A DNA stretch of 64,000 nt, taken from assembly GCA_963839645.1 (NCBI GenBank), contig CAWIVZ010000003.1:186001-250000 (forward strand), read 5' to 3'. A program made the position numbers and the translations under genes. This document shows, in pieces, positions 36,694 to 45,725 of the stretch (positions are counted from its first letter, which is position 1; each line of letters starts with the position of its first letter). The notes beneath the pieces were generated by a model. That model made no database searches, was not told the origin of the DNA, and saw only the letters and a list, made by a program, of their open reading frames with translations. Origin of the DNA: PALSA-911 sp963839645. Lineage in GTDB: Bacteria; Pseudomonadota; Alphaproteobacteria; Acetobacterales; Acetobacteraceae.

Positions 36694-37898
36694 GGGCGAA
36701 CCTCCGTGCTCGCCGGCGCGAAAGCCGGGCCGAACGCCAGCGCCGCCCGCAGCCCGTTGATCGGCGCGCCGCTGGCGATCAACGCCTGATACCAGGGAGC
36801 GTCCGCTGTCTCGCCATACAGCATCGCGCCGACCAGCCGATCCTCCTGCAGCAGCAGCTTGCGATATTCACCGGCATCGGAATCGCTGAGGATGATCTCC
36901 TCGGCCCCTTCCGCCTCGATCCGCCCGGCCGACCACACGCCCGCCCCGGCCACCTTCAGGGCAGTGGCGTCGGCCTCCGCCACATAGGCGATGGTTGCCC
37001 CCGCAATCACCCGCGCGCAGGTCTCCGCCTGTGCGAACGCCGGCGCCACCAGCCCGCAGCAGGCGCCCTGGTGCTCGGCGCATTCGCCGATGGCGTAGAT
37101 TGCCGGATCGGAAGTGCGCATCGCGTCGTCCACGACAACGCCGCGTTTGACCGCCAAACCGGCCTCGCGCGCCAACCCCGCTTCGGGGCGGATGCCGACG
37201 GCCATCACCACCAGCGACGCGGCGATCGCGGTGCCATCCGCCAGCCGCACCCCTTGAACCCGGTCCGTGCCTTCGATGATCTCGGTCTTGGCGGTCAGAT
37301 AGGTGTCGATCCGGTACTCCGCCATCCGCCGCATCAGCAGCGCCGCCGCGGCATGGTCCAACTGGCGCTCCATCAATCGGTCCACGGCGTGCAGCACGCT
37401 CACCTTCATGCCGCGCTTCGCCAGCCCATAGGCCGCTTCCAGTCCCAGCAATCCGCCACCGATCACCACCGCGTCGCCGCCCGCCTCGGCGGCGGCCAGC
37501 ATCGCGTTCACATCCTCCAGCGTGCGGTACATCACCACCCCCGGGAGGTCGGCCCCCGGGAAGGGCAGGCGCACCGGTTGAGAGCCGAGCGCCAGCACCA
37601 GATGCCCGTAGCCGATCGGGCCATGCCGGTCGGTCAGCACCCGGCACGCCTCGCGGTCGATGCCAAGCACGCGCGTGCCCGGCAGATAGGTGATGCCAGC
37701 CGCTGCCAGGGCCGCGGCATCATGCGTTACCAGATCGGCCCCGGTCATCTCGCCGGCCAGGAACTTGCTGAGCGCGACGCGGTTGTAGGGCAGCTCCGCC
37801 TCGGCCCCGATCAGCGTGACGGACAGACCGCGCCCCGCAAGCCGTTCCGCGCAGCGCATTCCGGCGGGACCGGCGCCGATGATGACGATGCGGCGCAT
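36690..37898 (-). CDS. NAD(P)/FAD-dependent oxidoreductase (NirB N-terminal-like)
   Basis: A 402-residue flavoprotein of the rubredoxin/nitrite reductase NirB-type reductase family. FAD motif IIGAGPAGMRCAERL and NAD(P) motif VVIGGGLLGLEAAYGLAKRG are intact, with YNRVALSKFLAGE and AIGECAEHQG as the other family marks. It lacks the bfr-Fe-S and siroheme domains of full NirB. ATG 37898 overlaps the nrtD stop (TGATG). It probably supplies electrons for nitrate or nitrite reduction. Confidence 0.88.
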   Translation of the reverse strand: MRRIVIIGAGPAGMRCAERLAGRGLSVTLIGAEAELPYNRVALSKFLAGEMTGADLVTHDAAALAAAGITYLPGTRVLGIDREACRVLTDRHGPIGYGHLVLALGSQPVRLPFPGADLPGVVMYRTLEDVNAMLAAAEAGGDAVVIGGGLLGLEAAYGLAKRGMKVSVLHAVDRLMERQLDHAAAALLMRRMAEYRIDTYLTAKTEIIEGTDRVQGVRLADGTAIAASLVVMAVGIRPEAGLAREAGLAVKRGVVVDDAMRTSDPAIYAIGECAEHQGACCGLVAPAFAQAETCARVIAGATIAYVAEADATALKVAGAGVWSAGRIEAEGAEEIILSDSDAGEYRKLLLQEDRLVGAMLYGETADAPWYQALIASGAPINGLRAALAFGPAFAPASTEVRP

Positions 37899-38689
37899 CA
37901 CGCCGCCTCGGCCGGGTTGCGGTGGCGATCGTACAGGAAGCGCATCACCGCGGCGCGAGCGGCGATGAACACCGGGTCCTTCACCAGCGTCAGCCGCGAG
38001 CGCGGCCGGGGCAGGTCCACGGTCAGGATCTCGCCAATCGTCGCCTCCGGCCCGTTGGTCAGCATCACGATCCGGTCCGACAGCAGCACCGCCTCGTCCA
38101 CGTCATGCGTGATCATCATCACCGTGGAGCCGAGCCTTGCGTGGATCTCCATCACCTGGTCCTGCAGATGCGCCCGGGTCAGCGCGTCCAGCGCGCCGAA
38201 CGGCTCGTCCAGCAGCAGCACCTTCGGCTGCATCGCCAGCGCGCGGGCAATGCCGACGCGCTGCTTCATGCCGCCGCTGATCTCGCCCGGCCGCTTGTCG
38301 GCATGCGCGCCCATGCGCACCAGGGCGAGATTCTCGTCCACCCATTCCGCGCGCTCGGCCCGGCTCTTGCTCCGCCCGAACACCTGGTCCACCGCCAGGC
38401 GCACGTTCTCCCGGCAGCTCAGCCACGGCAGCAGCGAGTGGTTCTGGAACACCACGGCCCGGTCCGGCCCGGGCGAGTTCACCTCCCGCCCGTCGAGGAT
38501 CACGCCGCCGTCAGTCGCCTCCAGCAGGCCGGCGACAATGTTCAGCAGCGTGGACTTGCCGCAGCCGGAATGGCCGATGATGGAGACATACTCCCCCTGC
38601 GCGATCGGCAGGGTCACGTCCACCAGCACCGCGGGTGCCGCGGGATTGAAACGGATGCCGATATCGGTGATGTCGAGGAAAGCGGTCAT
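37898..38689 (-). CDS. nrtD: Nitrate ABC transporter ATP-binding protein
   Basis: ATPase of a nitrate/nitrite importer, 263 residues. Walker A IIGHSGCGKST, Q-loop VFQNHSLLPWLS, signature EISGGMKQRVGIARAL, Walker B KVLLLDEPFGALD and the switch His in MMITHDVDEA are all present. ATG 38689 lies 11 bases after the permease stop. Order and similarity to nrtB and nrtA make the substrate secure, although cyanate or bicarbonate paralogues are close relatives. Confidence 0.93.
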   Translation of the reverse strand: MTAFLDITDIGIRFNPAAPAVLVDVTLPIAQGEYVSIIGHSGCGKSTLLNIVAGLLEATDGGVILDGREVNSPGPDRAVVFQNHSLLPWLSCRENVRLAVDQVFGRSKSRAERAEWVDENLALVRMGAHADKRPGEISGGMKQRVGIARALAMQPKVLLLDEPFGALDALTRAHLQDQVMEIHARLGSTVMMITHDVDEAVLLSDRIVMLTNGPEATIGEILTVDLPRPRSRLTLVKDPVFIAARAAVMRFLYDRHRNPAEAA

Positions 38690-38700
38690 GCGATCGTTCC

Positions 38701-39570
38701 TTATGTAATGGAGGTGCCGCGCGCGGCGAACCGCCCGGCCAGTGCCACCAGCCGGTCGAGGCAGAACCCGACCAGCCCGACATAGATCAATGCAACGACG
38801 ATGTCGGAGATGTTGGAACTGTTCCACGCGTCCCAGATGAAGAAGCCGATCCCTACGCCGCCGATCAGCATCTCGGCCGCGACGATCGCCAGCCACGAGA
38901 GGCCGATGCCGATGCGCAGCCCGGTGAAGATGTACGGCGCCGCCGAGGGCAGCACGATCTTGGTGAAGAATTTCGGCCCGCGCAGCTGGATCACCTTCGC
39001 CACATTGCGGTAATCCTGCGGCACGTTGCGCACACCCACGGCGGTGTTGATGATCACCGGCCAGATCGCGGTGATGAAGATGACGAAGATGGCGCTCGGC
39101 TGGGCCTCGCGAAACGCCGCCAGCGACAGCGGCAGCCAGGCCAGCGGCGGCACCGTGCGCAGCACCTGGAAGATCGGATCCAGCCCGCGCATCGCCAGCG
39201 CACTGGTGCCCACCAGCATCCCCAGCGCGACACCGACGATCGCCGCCAGCACGAACCCCAGCGCGACCCGCTGCAGGCTGGCGAACAGATGCAGGCCCAG
39301 CCCCTTGTCCAGCCCGCCATGGTCGTAGAACGGATGCAGGATCAGGTCGTGGCTGTCCGCCCAGATCTTCATCGGCGACGGCAGGCCCGCACCGGGATGG
39401 TCGGTGGCGAGTTGCCAGACCACGCCGATCACCACCAGCATCACCGCCAGCGGCGCGAGGTTCGCCAGCCCCGACCGCAGCTTCAATCCCAACGGCTTCA
39501 GCCGCACAACCAAAGAAGGCGGCGCGATGGCGATCTCTCGGGAAGCCGTGCCGCCGATGACGGTGTTCAT
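38701..39570 (-). CDS. nrtB: Nitrate ABC transporter permease
   Basis: Membrane subunit of 289 residues with about six helices. The EAA-loop region reads YRNVAKVIQLRGPKFFTKIVLPSAAPYIFTGLRIG in two adjoining pieces, and TVPPLAWLPLSLAAF and FFIWDAWNSSN are family landmarks. A longer N-terminal cytoplasmic stretch precedes the first helix (AVMLVVIGVVWQLA). It lies 11 bases after nrtA. Confidence 0.93.
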   Translation of the reverse strand: MNTVIGGTASREIAIAPPSLVVRLKPLGLKLRSGLANLAPLAVMLVVIGVVWQLATDHPGAGLPSPMKIWADSHDLILHPFYDHGGLDKGLGLHLFASLQRVALGFVLAAIVGVALGMLVGTSALAMRGLDPIFQVLRTVPPLAWLPLSLAAFREAQPSAIFVIFITAIWPVIINTAVGVRNVPQDYRNVAKVIQLRGPKFFTKIVLPSAAPYIFTGLRIGIGLSWLAIVAAEMLIGGVGIGFFIWDAWNSSNISDIVVALIYVGLVGFCLDRLVALAGRFAARGTSIT

Positions 39571-39581
39571 GACAATTTCTC

Positions 39582-40862
39582 TCAGGCCGCGGAAAGTTTC
39601 TTGATGGCGAGTGCTGCCAGATATTTCTCCGGTGCGGCGGGATCGAAAACCTTGCCGTCGAAGAAGGTTTCAACACCGCGCGAGGTGGAGGCGGGGATGG
39701 CGGTGACGCCCGCCAGCTTGGCGCCGGCCTTCCAGACATCCTCCCGGTTCACCGCCGCGATAAGGGCCTTCGTATCGGTATCCGGCGGCAGCACGCCCCA
39801 GCGGATATCCTCGGTCAGGAACCACAGCTCGTGCGACTGGAACGGATAGGATGCATCGTCGGCGAAGAATTTCATCCGCAACGAAGAATTCGTCAGCTTG
39901 CGCCCGTCGCCGAAGTCGATATCGCCCTTCGCCCGTGGCGCGATGTCGGCGGGTGGCACGTTGAACCAGGCGCGCTTGCCCAGGATGGCGGCCATCTCTT
40001 CCTTGTTGGCCAGCTCCTCGCACCAGATCTGCGCCTCGATCACGGCGGCGGTCAGCGCGGCCGCGGCCTTGGGGTTCTTCGCCACCCAGTCGGCGCGCAT
40101 GCCGAGAGATTTTTCCGGGTGGTCCTTCCAGATCTCGCCGGTGACGCAGGCGGTGTAGCCCAGGTTCTGGTGCACCAGCTGGTCGTTCCAGGGTTCGCCG
40201 ACGCAGAATGCGTCCATCGTGCCGACCTTCATGTTGGCCACCATCTGCGGCGGCGGCACGACGATGGTCTGCACGTCCTTGTCCGGGTCGATCCCGCCGG
40301 CGGCCAGCCAGTAGCGCAGCCACAGATCATGCGTGCCGCCGCGGAAGGTCATCGCCACCTTGTTGTCCTGCTTGGCGGCGAAGGCGGCCTTCAGCGGGGC
40401 GGAGTTCAGCGTCGCGCCATGCGGCTGCAGCGCCTTGGAAACGCTGATCGCCTGGCCGTTGGTGTTCAGCCGCGCCAGAATGTTCATCGGCACGGACTGC
40501 CCGTTCTGCACCACCTTGCCGGTCTGCATCAGATAGGGCAAAGGCGTCAGGATATGCGCGCCGTCGATCCCGCCGCCGCCGCCGCCCAGCACCAGATTGT
40601 CGCGCGTGCCGCCCCAGGATGCCTGCTTCAGCACCTCCACGTCCGGCATGCCGTATTTGGCGAAGATCCCGCGCTCCTTGGCCATGATCAGCGGCGCGCT
40701 GTCGGTCAGCGCGATATAGCCCAACGTGGCCTTGGTGGTTTCCGCCCCGGCCGCCTGCGCGAACGCGCCGTTCGGCAGGGCTGCGCGCGCGGCCGCCAGC
40801 AGCGACGCGGTGGCGGCAGTGCGCAGGATCCGGCGGCGGGTGAGGGGGGTCTTGAGGGTCAT
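39582..40862 (-). CDS. nrtA: Nitrate ABC transporter substrate-binding protein
   Basis: Periplasmic nitrate-binding protein of 426 residues. The twin-arginine-type signal is TRRRILRTAATASLLAAARA. Family marks are LGYIALTDSAPLIMAKERGIF, FRGGTHDLWLRYWLAAGGIDPD, VVPPPQMVANMK, FCVGEPWNDQLVHQ and KDHPEKSLGMRADWV. ATG 40862 shares one base with the stop of nasS. It is a clear paralogue of the upstream sensor but, unlike it, carries a signal. Confidence 0.94.
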   Translation of the reverse strand: MTLKTPLTRRRILRTAATASLLAAARAALPNGAFAQAAGAETTKATLGYIALTDSAPLIMAKERGIFAKYGMPDVEVLKQASWGGTRDNLVLGGGGGGIDGAHILTPLPYLMQTGKVVQNGQSVPMNILARLNTNGQAISVSKALQPHGATLNSAPLKAAFAAKQDNKVAMTFRGGTHDLWLRYWLAAGGIDPDKDVQTIVVPPPQMVANMKVGTMDAFCVGEPWNDQLVHQNLGYTACVTGEIWKDHPEKSLGMRADWVAKNPKAAAALTAAVIEAQIWCEELANKEEMAAILGKRAWFNVPPADIAPRAKGDIDFGDGRKLTNSSLRMKFFADDASYPFQSHELWFLTEDIRWGVLPPDTDTKALIAAVNREDVWKAGAKLAGVTAIPASTSRGVETFFDGKVFDPAAPEKYLAALAIKKLSAA

Positions 40863-42070
40863 CAGACAGGAACTCCAAGGGATGTCGTTGCAAGGTTGAG
40901 CGAAGCGATGTCGGTGGCCGGGACCGGCTCGCCGATCAGGGCTGCACCTCGGCGCCACAGCTCCGGGCGCCAGATGCGGTCGATAATGGTTTCGTCCGTG
41001 CCTTCCGGCACATGCTCCCAGCGGCGCATCTGGCTGAGCCACCAGGCGCCATGCGCGGGGAACGGATAGCTGGCGCCGTTGCGGCTGAAGATCAGCCTGG
41101 GCGCTGCAACCGGCGCGCTGTCCGGCGCCGCCTGCAACAGGCCGTTCAGCGCCAGCCCGACAACCTCCTCCGGCACGCTCGGTAAGGCGCGGGCCAGGAT
41201 ATGCGCGGCTTCAGCCCGGTTCTCCGGCTGATCCAGCCAGGCGCCGGCGGCGATCACCGCGGCAATGACGGCGGCGGCGCGGTCCGTGTCCCGCGCGGCG
41301 GCGGCGGTCAGTGCCAACACCTTTTCCGGATGGTTCGCCCAGATGTCGCCGGTGGCCAGCAGGATGCGGCCGACCCGCAGATCCACCGCCCGCGACCCCC
41401 AGGGCTCGCCGGCGCAGAAACCGTCGATCGCGCCGGCGGCCAGCGCATCCGCCACCTGCGGCGGCGGCACCACCACCAGGCGGACGTCGCGCTCCGGATC
41501 GATGCCTGCTTCGGCCAGCCAATGGCGCGTCAGATAGTTATGAGAAGAGAACGGAAACACGATCGCCAGCACCGGCACCGGCAAACCGGCGGCCCGCCTG
41601 GCGGCCAGCACCCCGGCCAGCGCCCGGCCCATCCGCGCCGCCTTGGCCGGCACGCCGGCGTCTGCTTCGGCCGCGGCGGCGACCGCTCCGGCCAGCGCGT
41701 CGCCGAACGTAATGGTATTGCCGTTGCGGCCCAGCGTGGCGCCAACAACCAGGTCCGTCTGCACCCCGCCGAGCCCCAGTGTGGCGGCGATCGGCATCGG
41801 CGACAGCATCTGCGCCCCATCCAGCAGGCCAAACGCGATCCGGTCGCGCAGGCTGGCCCAGGACGCCGCCGGCGTCAGGGAAACAGCCAGGCCCTGGCGG
41901 CGGAAGAAGCCCTTTTCCTGGGCGATGAGCAGCGGCGCCGCATCCGTCAGCGGCACATAGCCCAGCCGCAGCGTGTCGGCGCTGGCGGTCAGGGCTGCAT
42001 CGGGTCGGGTTTCGGTCAGCAAATCGCGCTCCGGTCGGCCGTCGGGCCGGGAAGGGGCGCGGACCGCCAT
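40862..42070 (-). CDS. nasS: NasS-type nitrate sensor, cytoplasmic NrtA-like protein
   Basis: About 402 residues, homologous to NrtA (LGYVPLTDAAPLLIAQEKGFF, VVPPPQVADALAAGAIDGFCAGEPWG, NHPEKVLAL) but without a signal peptide. In the NasST system, NasS binds NasT when nitrate is absent and releases it when nitrate binds, allowing antitermination. The start is uncertain: ATG 42070 and ATG 42112 lie in two copies of a 13-bp repeat, and a TTG at 42022 with GGAG upstream is also possible. It follows nasT on the same strand. Confidence 0.88.
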   Translation of the reverse strand: MAVRAPSRPDGRPERDLLTETRPDAALTASADTLRLGYVPLTDAAPLLIAQEKGFFRRQGLAVSLTPAASWASLRDRIAFGLLDGAQMLSPMPIAATLGLGGVQTDLVVGATLGRNGNTITFGDALAGAVAAAAEADAGVPAKAARMGRALAGVLAARRAAGLPVPVLAIVFPFSSHNYLTRHWLAEAGIDPERDVRLVVVPPPQVADALAAGAIDGFCAGEPWGSRAVDLRVGRILLATGDIWANHPEKVLALTAAAARDTDRAAAVIAAVIAAGAWLDQPENRAEAAHILARALPSVPEEVVGLALNGLLQAAPDSAPVAAPRLIFSRNGASYPFPAHGAWWLSQMRRWEHVPEGTDETIIDRIWRPELWRRGAALIGEPVPATDIASLNLATTSLGVPV

Positions 42071-42122
42071 TGGACCGCGAAAAGGGGAACATCGCGGGGA
42101 AGGGACCGCCATTGGTCACCGC

Positions 42123-42149
42123 CCGGCTCCCCCAGAGGGGAACAGCCGG
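42123..42149 (-). promoter_or_regulatory. Leader hairpin between nasT and nasS
   Basis: Arms CCGGCT and AGCCGG (42123-42128, 42144-42149) with an inner CCCC/GGGG stem around AGA, located in the gap transcribed after nasT. ANTAR regulators act on leader hairpins ahead of their target genes, so this is where such a site would be expected. The consensus two-hairpin ANTAR element is not clearly recognised. Confidence 0.4.
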
Positions 42150-42241
42150 AGCAATGCAAACGCGGTGCCAGATTTGTGCGCCGCAGCGAAAACGCCAAAC
42201 CCGCCCGGCGAAAGGCCGCCCGAGCGCCGCCCGCCGCGAGT

Positions 42242-42838
42242 TCAGTCGTGCAGCATCTTCGACAGCGTGATCACGCTTTCCGCCACATCCGCCAGCCGCT
42301 TGCCCTGATCCATCGCCAGCCGCCGCAGCGTGCCGTAGGCCTCTTCTTCCGACAGCCGGCGGGACTTCATCAGGATGCCCTTGGCCCGCTCCACCAGCTT
42401 GCGCTCGGCCAGCGCGGATCGCGCCTCGTGCAGTTCGGCTTTCATCGCCTGGTGCGCCCGGAACCGCGCCGCGGCCACGTCGATCACCGCCTTCACGCGC
42501 GAAGGCACAAGCCCTTCAATGACATAGGCCGCCACCCCCGCGCTCATCGCCGCGTTGATGCCGGCCGGGTCGGCGTTGTCGACGAACATCACCACCGGCC
42601 GGGGCTCATCGCGGTTCAGCGCCTGCATCAACTCGATGGTGTCGCGCGACGGGCTGTCCACGTCGCAAACCACGATATCGGCGCGTGCATCGCGCACCAG
42701 CGCGATCAGGCCCGGGCCGACCAGGTCGGACGGGTTGCGCACATGGCCGACGACCAGGCAGCCATCCGCCTCCAGCCCGGCGCTGACCGCTGCCGCTCGC
42801 TCGGCGTTGTCGTCGATCAGGAGGACCCTCAGCTTCAT
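42242..42838 (-). CDS. nasT: NasT-type ANTAR antitermination regulator
   Basis: RNA-binding response-regulator-like protein of 198 residues. A receiver-like domain (residues 1-120, VLLIDDNAERA, VVCDVDSPSRD) is followed by an ANTAR domain (about 135-195, LVERAKGILMKSRRLSEEEA and ADVAESVITLSKML). It is expected to bind leader RNA and prevent termination in the nitrate operon unless held by NasS. ATG 42838 is chosen by alignment with the usual start of the receiver; two ATGs at 42868-42871 also sit behind AGGA. Confidence 0.92.
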   Translation of the reverse strand: MKLRVLLIDDNAERAAAVSAGLEADGCLVVGHVRNPSDLVGPGLIALVRDARADIVVCDVDSPSRDTIELMQALNRDEPRPVVMFVDNADPAGINAAMSAGVAAYVIEGLVPSRVKAVIDVAAARFRAHQAMKAELHEARSALAERKLVERAKGILMKSRRLSEEEAYGTLRRLAMDQGKRLADVAESVITLSKMLHD

Positions 42839-43083
42839 GCCTGCGCTACTGTTTTGTGCGGTTGGCATCATTCCTGCGGATATTGTGCGGCGCAATATGA
42901 AACTGAGGCCGGCCAATCGGCAAAGTGTTGAACATGCCCATCGTTGAGGCAGAAGACCAGAAAATGAACAAAATATAGGCTTTTTACCGGACTGCTGCCG
43001 AAATATTGCCCGGCACGGGACCCTAGCCGATTATCGAGCTGCAGAGCCGGGCATCAACAGGAACACCTGGCACAAATAAAACA

Positions 43084-43109
43084 GGGACGGTGCCACATGG
43101 CACCGTCCC
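43084..43109 (-). terminator. Terminator downstream of the second PEP-CTERM gene
   Basis: Perfect 12-bp stem GGGACGGTGCCA/TGGCACCGTCCC with a two-base loop, followed on the minus strand by TGTTTTATTTG. It lies in the 379-base gap 42839-43217, which also must hold the nasT promoter; nothing else was recognised there. Confidence 0.85.
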
Positions 43110-43217
43110 CTCCAGAGTCTTCGAACAGTTGATCTCAGGCTAGGTTCGCCGCCACAAACCGGGCCGGTCGATCTATCGCTCGAAGGGCCTTAGTTTGGCA
43201 CCGGCTAGCGGGTCAGC

Positions 43218-43820
43218 TTACCCGCGCTTTACGAACCGGCGCCCCATCATTGCCACCAGGCCGGTGCCAAGCAGGAGGAGCGAGGCGGGCTCAGGGGAGG
43301 GAGTAACCACACCAGACAGATCAAAAATCCCATCCATATGCGTGCTCAGCAGAGACCATTCCGCGGAGGGGAAGGCAATCGGCACATAGGTGAACTGGTA
43401 GGAACCAGCCGAGAGCCCAGTGAAATTAACGCCCTGCCAATGCTGAACCGGTCCACAGGCGGGGCATCCAATGTTGAAGGGAGCTTCACTACTTACGAGG
43501 GGCAAGGAATTCGGGACACTTCCGTCCCAGTCCGCGTAGAAATTGGTCACACCATCAACAAGACCACTCGGCTTAAAGCCCACACCGTTCGGGGTCAGCA
43601 TGGAGAACGCAACCGTCGTTGACGGGAACGGGTTACCGGGTACACCTACAAGGTTCATGCTGCCTTCGAGAGTGCCGCCACCATGCGAATAGGTGCCTAG
43701 CCAGATGTTGACGGAGCCAACTCCAGCGTTCTCATAACCAATTGAGACCGCATGAGCGAAGGCTTTAGCCGGCAGCGCCAAAGCCAAAACCACCGCAAGC
43801 GCACTCGCAATTCGTTTCAT
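43218..43820 (-). CDS. PEP-CTERM sorting domain protein
   Basis: A 200-residue exported protein with a signal peptide (KRIASALAVVLALALPAKAFA) and a C-terminal anchor (SPEPASLLLLGTGLVAMMGRRFVKRG in consecutive pieces). The body has three Cys or paired Cys near CPACGP and many Gly and aromatic residues. ATG 43820 is seven bases from GGGAG; ATG 43823 is equally possible. It is lower in GC than its neighbours. The role is presumably extracellular. Confidence 0.9.
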   Translation of the reverse strand: MKRIASALAVVLALALPAKAFAHAVSIGYENAGVGSVNIWLGTYSHGGGTLEGSMNLVGVPGNPFPSTTVAFSMLTPNGVGFKPSGLVDGVTNFYADWDGSVPNSLPLVSSEAPFNIGCPACGPVQHWQGVNFTGLSAGSYQFTYVPIAFPSAEWSLLSTHMDGIFDLSGVVTPSPEPASLLLLGTGLVAMMGRRFVKRG

Positions 43821-43985
43821 CATTCCGCTCCCTATACCAATGTTTCCCAGACGGTGAGCACTTGATGCAAACCGTCTCAGATTATAGTCATTATCCACAC
43901 TCGATGGCAATGTTTATTTATTGTCGTTCCGGACTATCGTGGGTCAATCGTGCTTCCCTGGCTGCCCACGCGCGTAGTCCAGCAG

Positions 43986-44092
43986 CTAGAGCAATATCGC
44001 TTGAAGTTGGCTCAACTGAGCGATGGAATTGCTCGTCAAAACAAAAATCTAGAGCATGATCGCTTCGTCTACCTGAAGCGATCATGCTCTAA
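43986..44092 (+). repeat. RIME-like 107-bp double-palindrome element, copy C
   Basis: Near-identical to the copy at 20242 (a few substitutions over 107 bp), with the same orientation, ends and linker. It occupies the middle of the 311-base gap between the PEP-CTERM start and the peptide-binding protein 3' end; the rest of the gap is featureless. Confidence 0.9.
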
Positions 44093-44131
44093 GGTGATTA
44101 TGGCGCTGCGGAAGGTCCTGTCCCTCAACGG

Positions 44132-45716
44132 CTAACGATCCAGCCACACATCCTCGAACCGCCAGCGATTATAGATCGAGTTGTTCGCCAGCGAGACGTT
44201 CTTGACGTATTTCTGCCAGCACGTCGCCGCCCACGCATGCGAGATCACCGGCCTCGCGCCATCCTCCTGCAGCCGCTTGTCGATCTCCCACACCAGCGCC
44301 CGCCGCTTGTCCATGTCCGTCATCATGCGATTGCTGGTGGAACATCGCCTCGACGTCGCGGTTGCAGTAATTGGTGTAGTTGCGCTCCGACCCGCAGGCG
44401 AAGGTCTCGAAGAACACCACGTCCGGATCGTCGATCCCCACCCCCTGCACATTCAGCGCCACCGAATAGTCCCTGCGCAGCAGCCGCGCGTACCAGACCG
44501 AGGTGTCCAGCACCTCCAGCTCGCCCTCGATATACACGTGCTTCAGATTGTCGATCAGCAGCACCGCCGGGTCGCGGTATGCCGGGATATTCCGCGTCGA
44601 AACCTTGATCTTCAGCGGCTTGTCCGGCCCATAGCCCAGTTCCCGCATGATCTTCCGCCCGGCCTCGCGGCTTTTCTCCACATCCGGCGAGTAGCCCGCC
44701 ACATTGTGCAGGAACTCCGGCGACATCCCCCACAGCCCTTCCGGCGGCGGCAGCATGATCCCGCCCACCTTGTCCACGCCCTGGCTGAGGATCTGGGTGA
44801 ACGCCCCCCGGTCGATCGCCAGCACCATCGCGCTGCGGATCTTCGCCTCGTCGAACGGCGGCTTGTCCCGGTTCACCAGCAGATTGACCTGGGTGTTCGT
44901 CGGCAGCAGCTCGCATTGCGCGTTCGGATCGCTTGCCAGCACGTCCTTCATCAGCACCGGCGTCACCTCGGTGACGAACGTCATGTCCATCTGCCCGGAG
45001 GTGAACGCCAGCTGGGATGTGCTCCGGTTCGGAATGATGGTGAACTCCACCGCGTCCAGATACGGCAGCCCCTTCTTCCAGTAGTTCGGGTTGCGCACGA
45101 TCCGCATCAACTCGTTCTGCTTCAGCTCGCCGAACATGAACGGCCCCGTCCCGATCGGGTGCGTGCGCATCTGCGCCGCCGGCACATGGCACGGATAGAC
45201 CGGCGACATCCCCCCCGCCAGCATCGCCAGCAGCGAAGGCTGCGGGTCCGTCAGGTGGAACGCCACCTCCGTCGGCCCGTTCACCGTCACTTCCTTCAGA
45301 TTGAAATACCAGGACTTCCGCGGGTTCTTCCGGAATGTCGTGTCGCCCTTGCCCAGGATCATGTCCCAGGTGCACTTCACGTCGGCACTGGTGAACGGTT
45401 TGCCGTCATGCCATTTCACGTCGTCGCGCAGCTTCAGCGTCAGCACCCGCCCGTCCGCGCTCCACGCCCATTCCGTCGCCAGTTCCGGCGCCAGCCGGTC
45501 CATCCGGTCCTGCTTGCTGGCGTGATCGAACACCACCAGGTTGTTGAAGATCCCGCTGAACGGCATCACCGTGGAGATCGTCGCCTCCTCGTGGATCGAG
45601 GCGCTGGGCGGGTTGTCGCGATGCGTCACATGCAACACCCCGCCATGCTTCTGCGCCCAGGCCGGCGAGCCAAGCAGGCCCGCCGCCATCATCAACCCAA
45701 CCAGGAAGCGTTTCAT
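44132..45716 (-). CDS. Family 5 extracellular solute-binding protein (frameshifted in this sequence)
   Basis: Oligopeptide/dipeptide-type ABC binding protein. It has a signal peptide (FLVGLMMAAGLLGSPAWA), then the SBP_bac_5 body (FSGIFNNLVVFDHA, LAPELATEWAWSADGRVLTLKLRDDVKWHDGKPF in pieces, GTGPFMFGE, RNPNYWK). The frame breaks near 44325-44340 after VEAMFHQ; one base on, the C-terminus NRMMTDMDKRRALVWEID runs to RFEDVWLDR. The corrected protein has 527 residues. It is 9 bases downstream of the SMP-30 gene. No permease genes are adjacent. Confidence 0.9.
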
Positions 45717-45725
45717 CCCGATCCC

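Noticed and set aside
42881..42960. Sigma-54 promoter or NtrC site ahead of nasT
   Set aside because: No GG-N10-GC with flanking consensus and no paired GCAC/GTGC were found on inspection.
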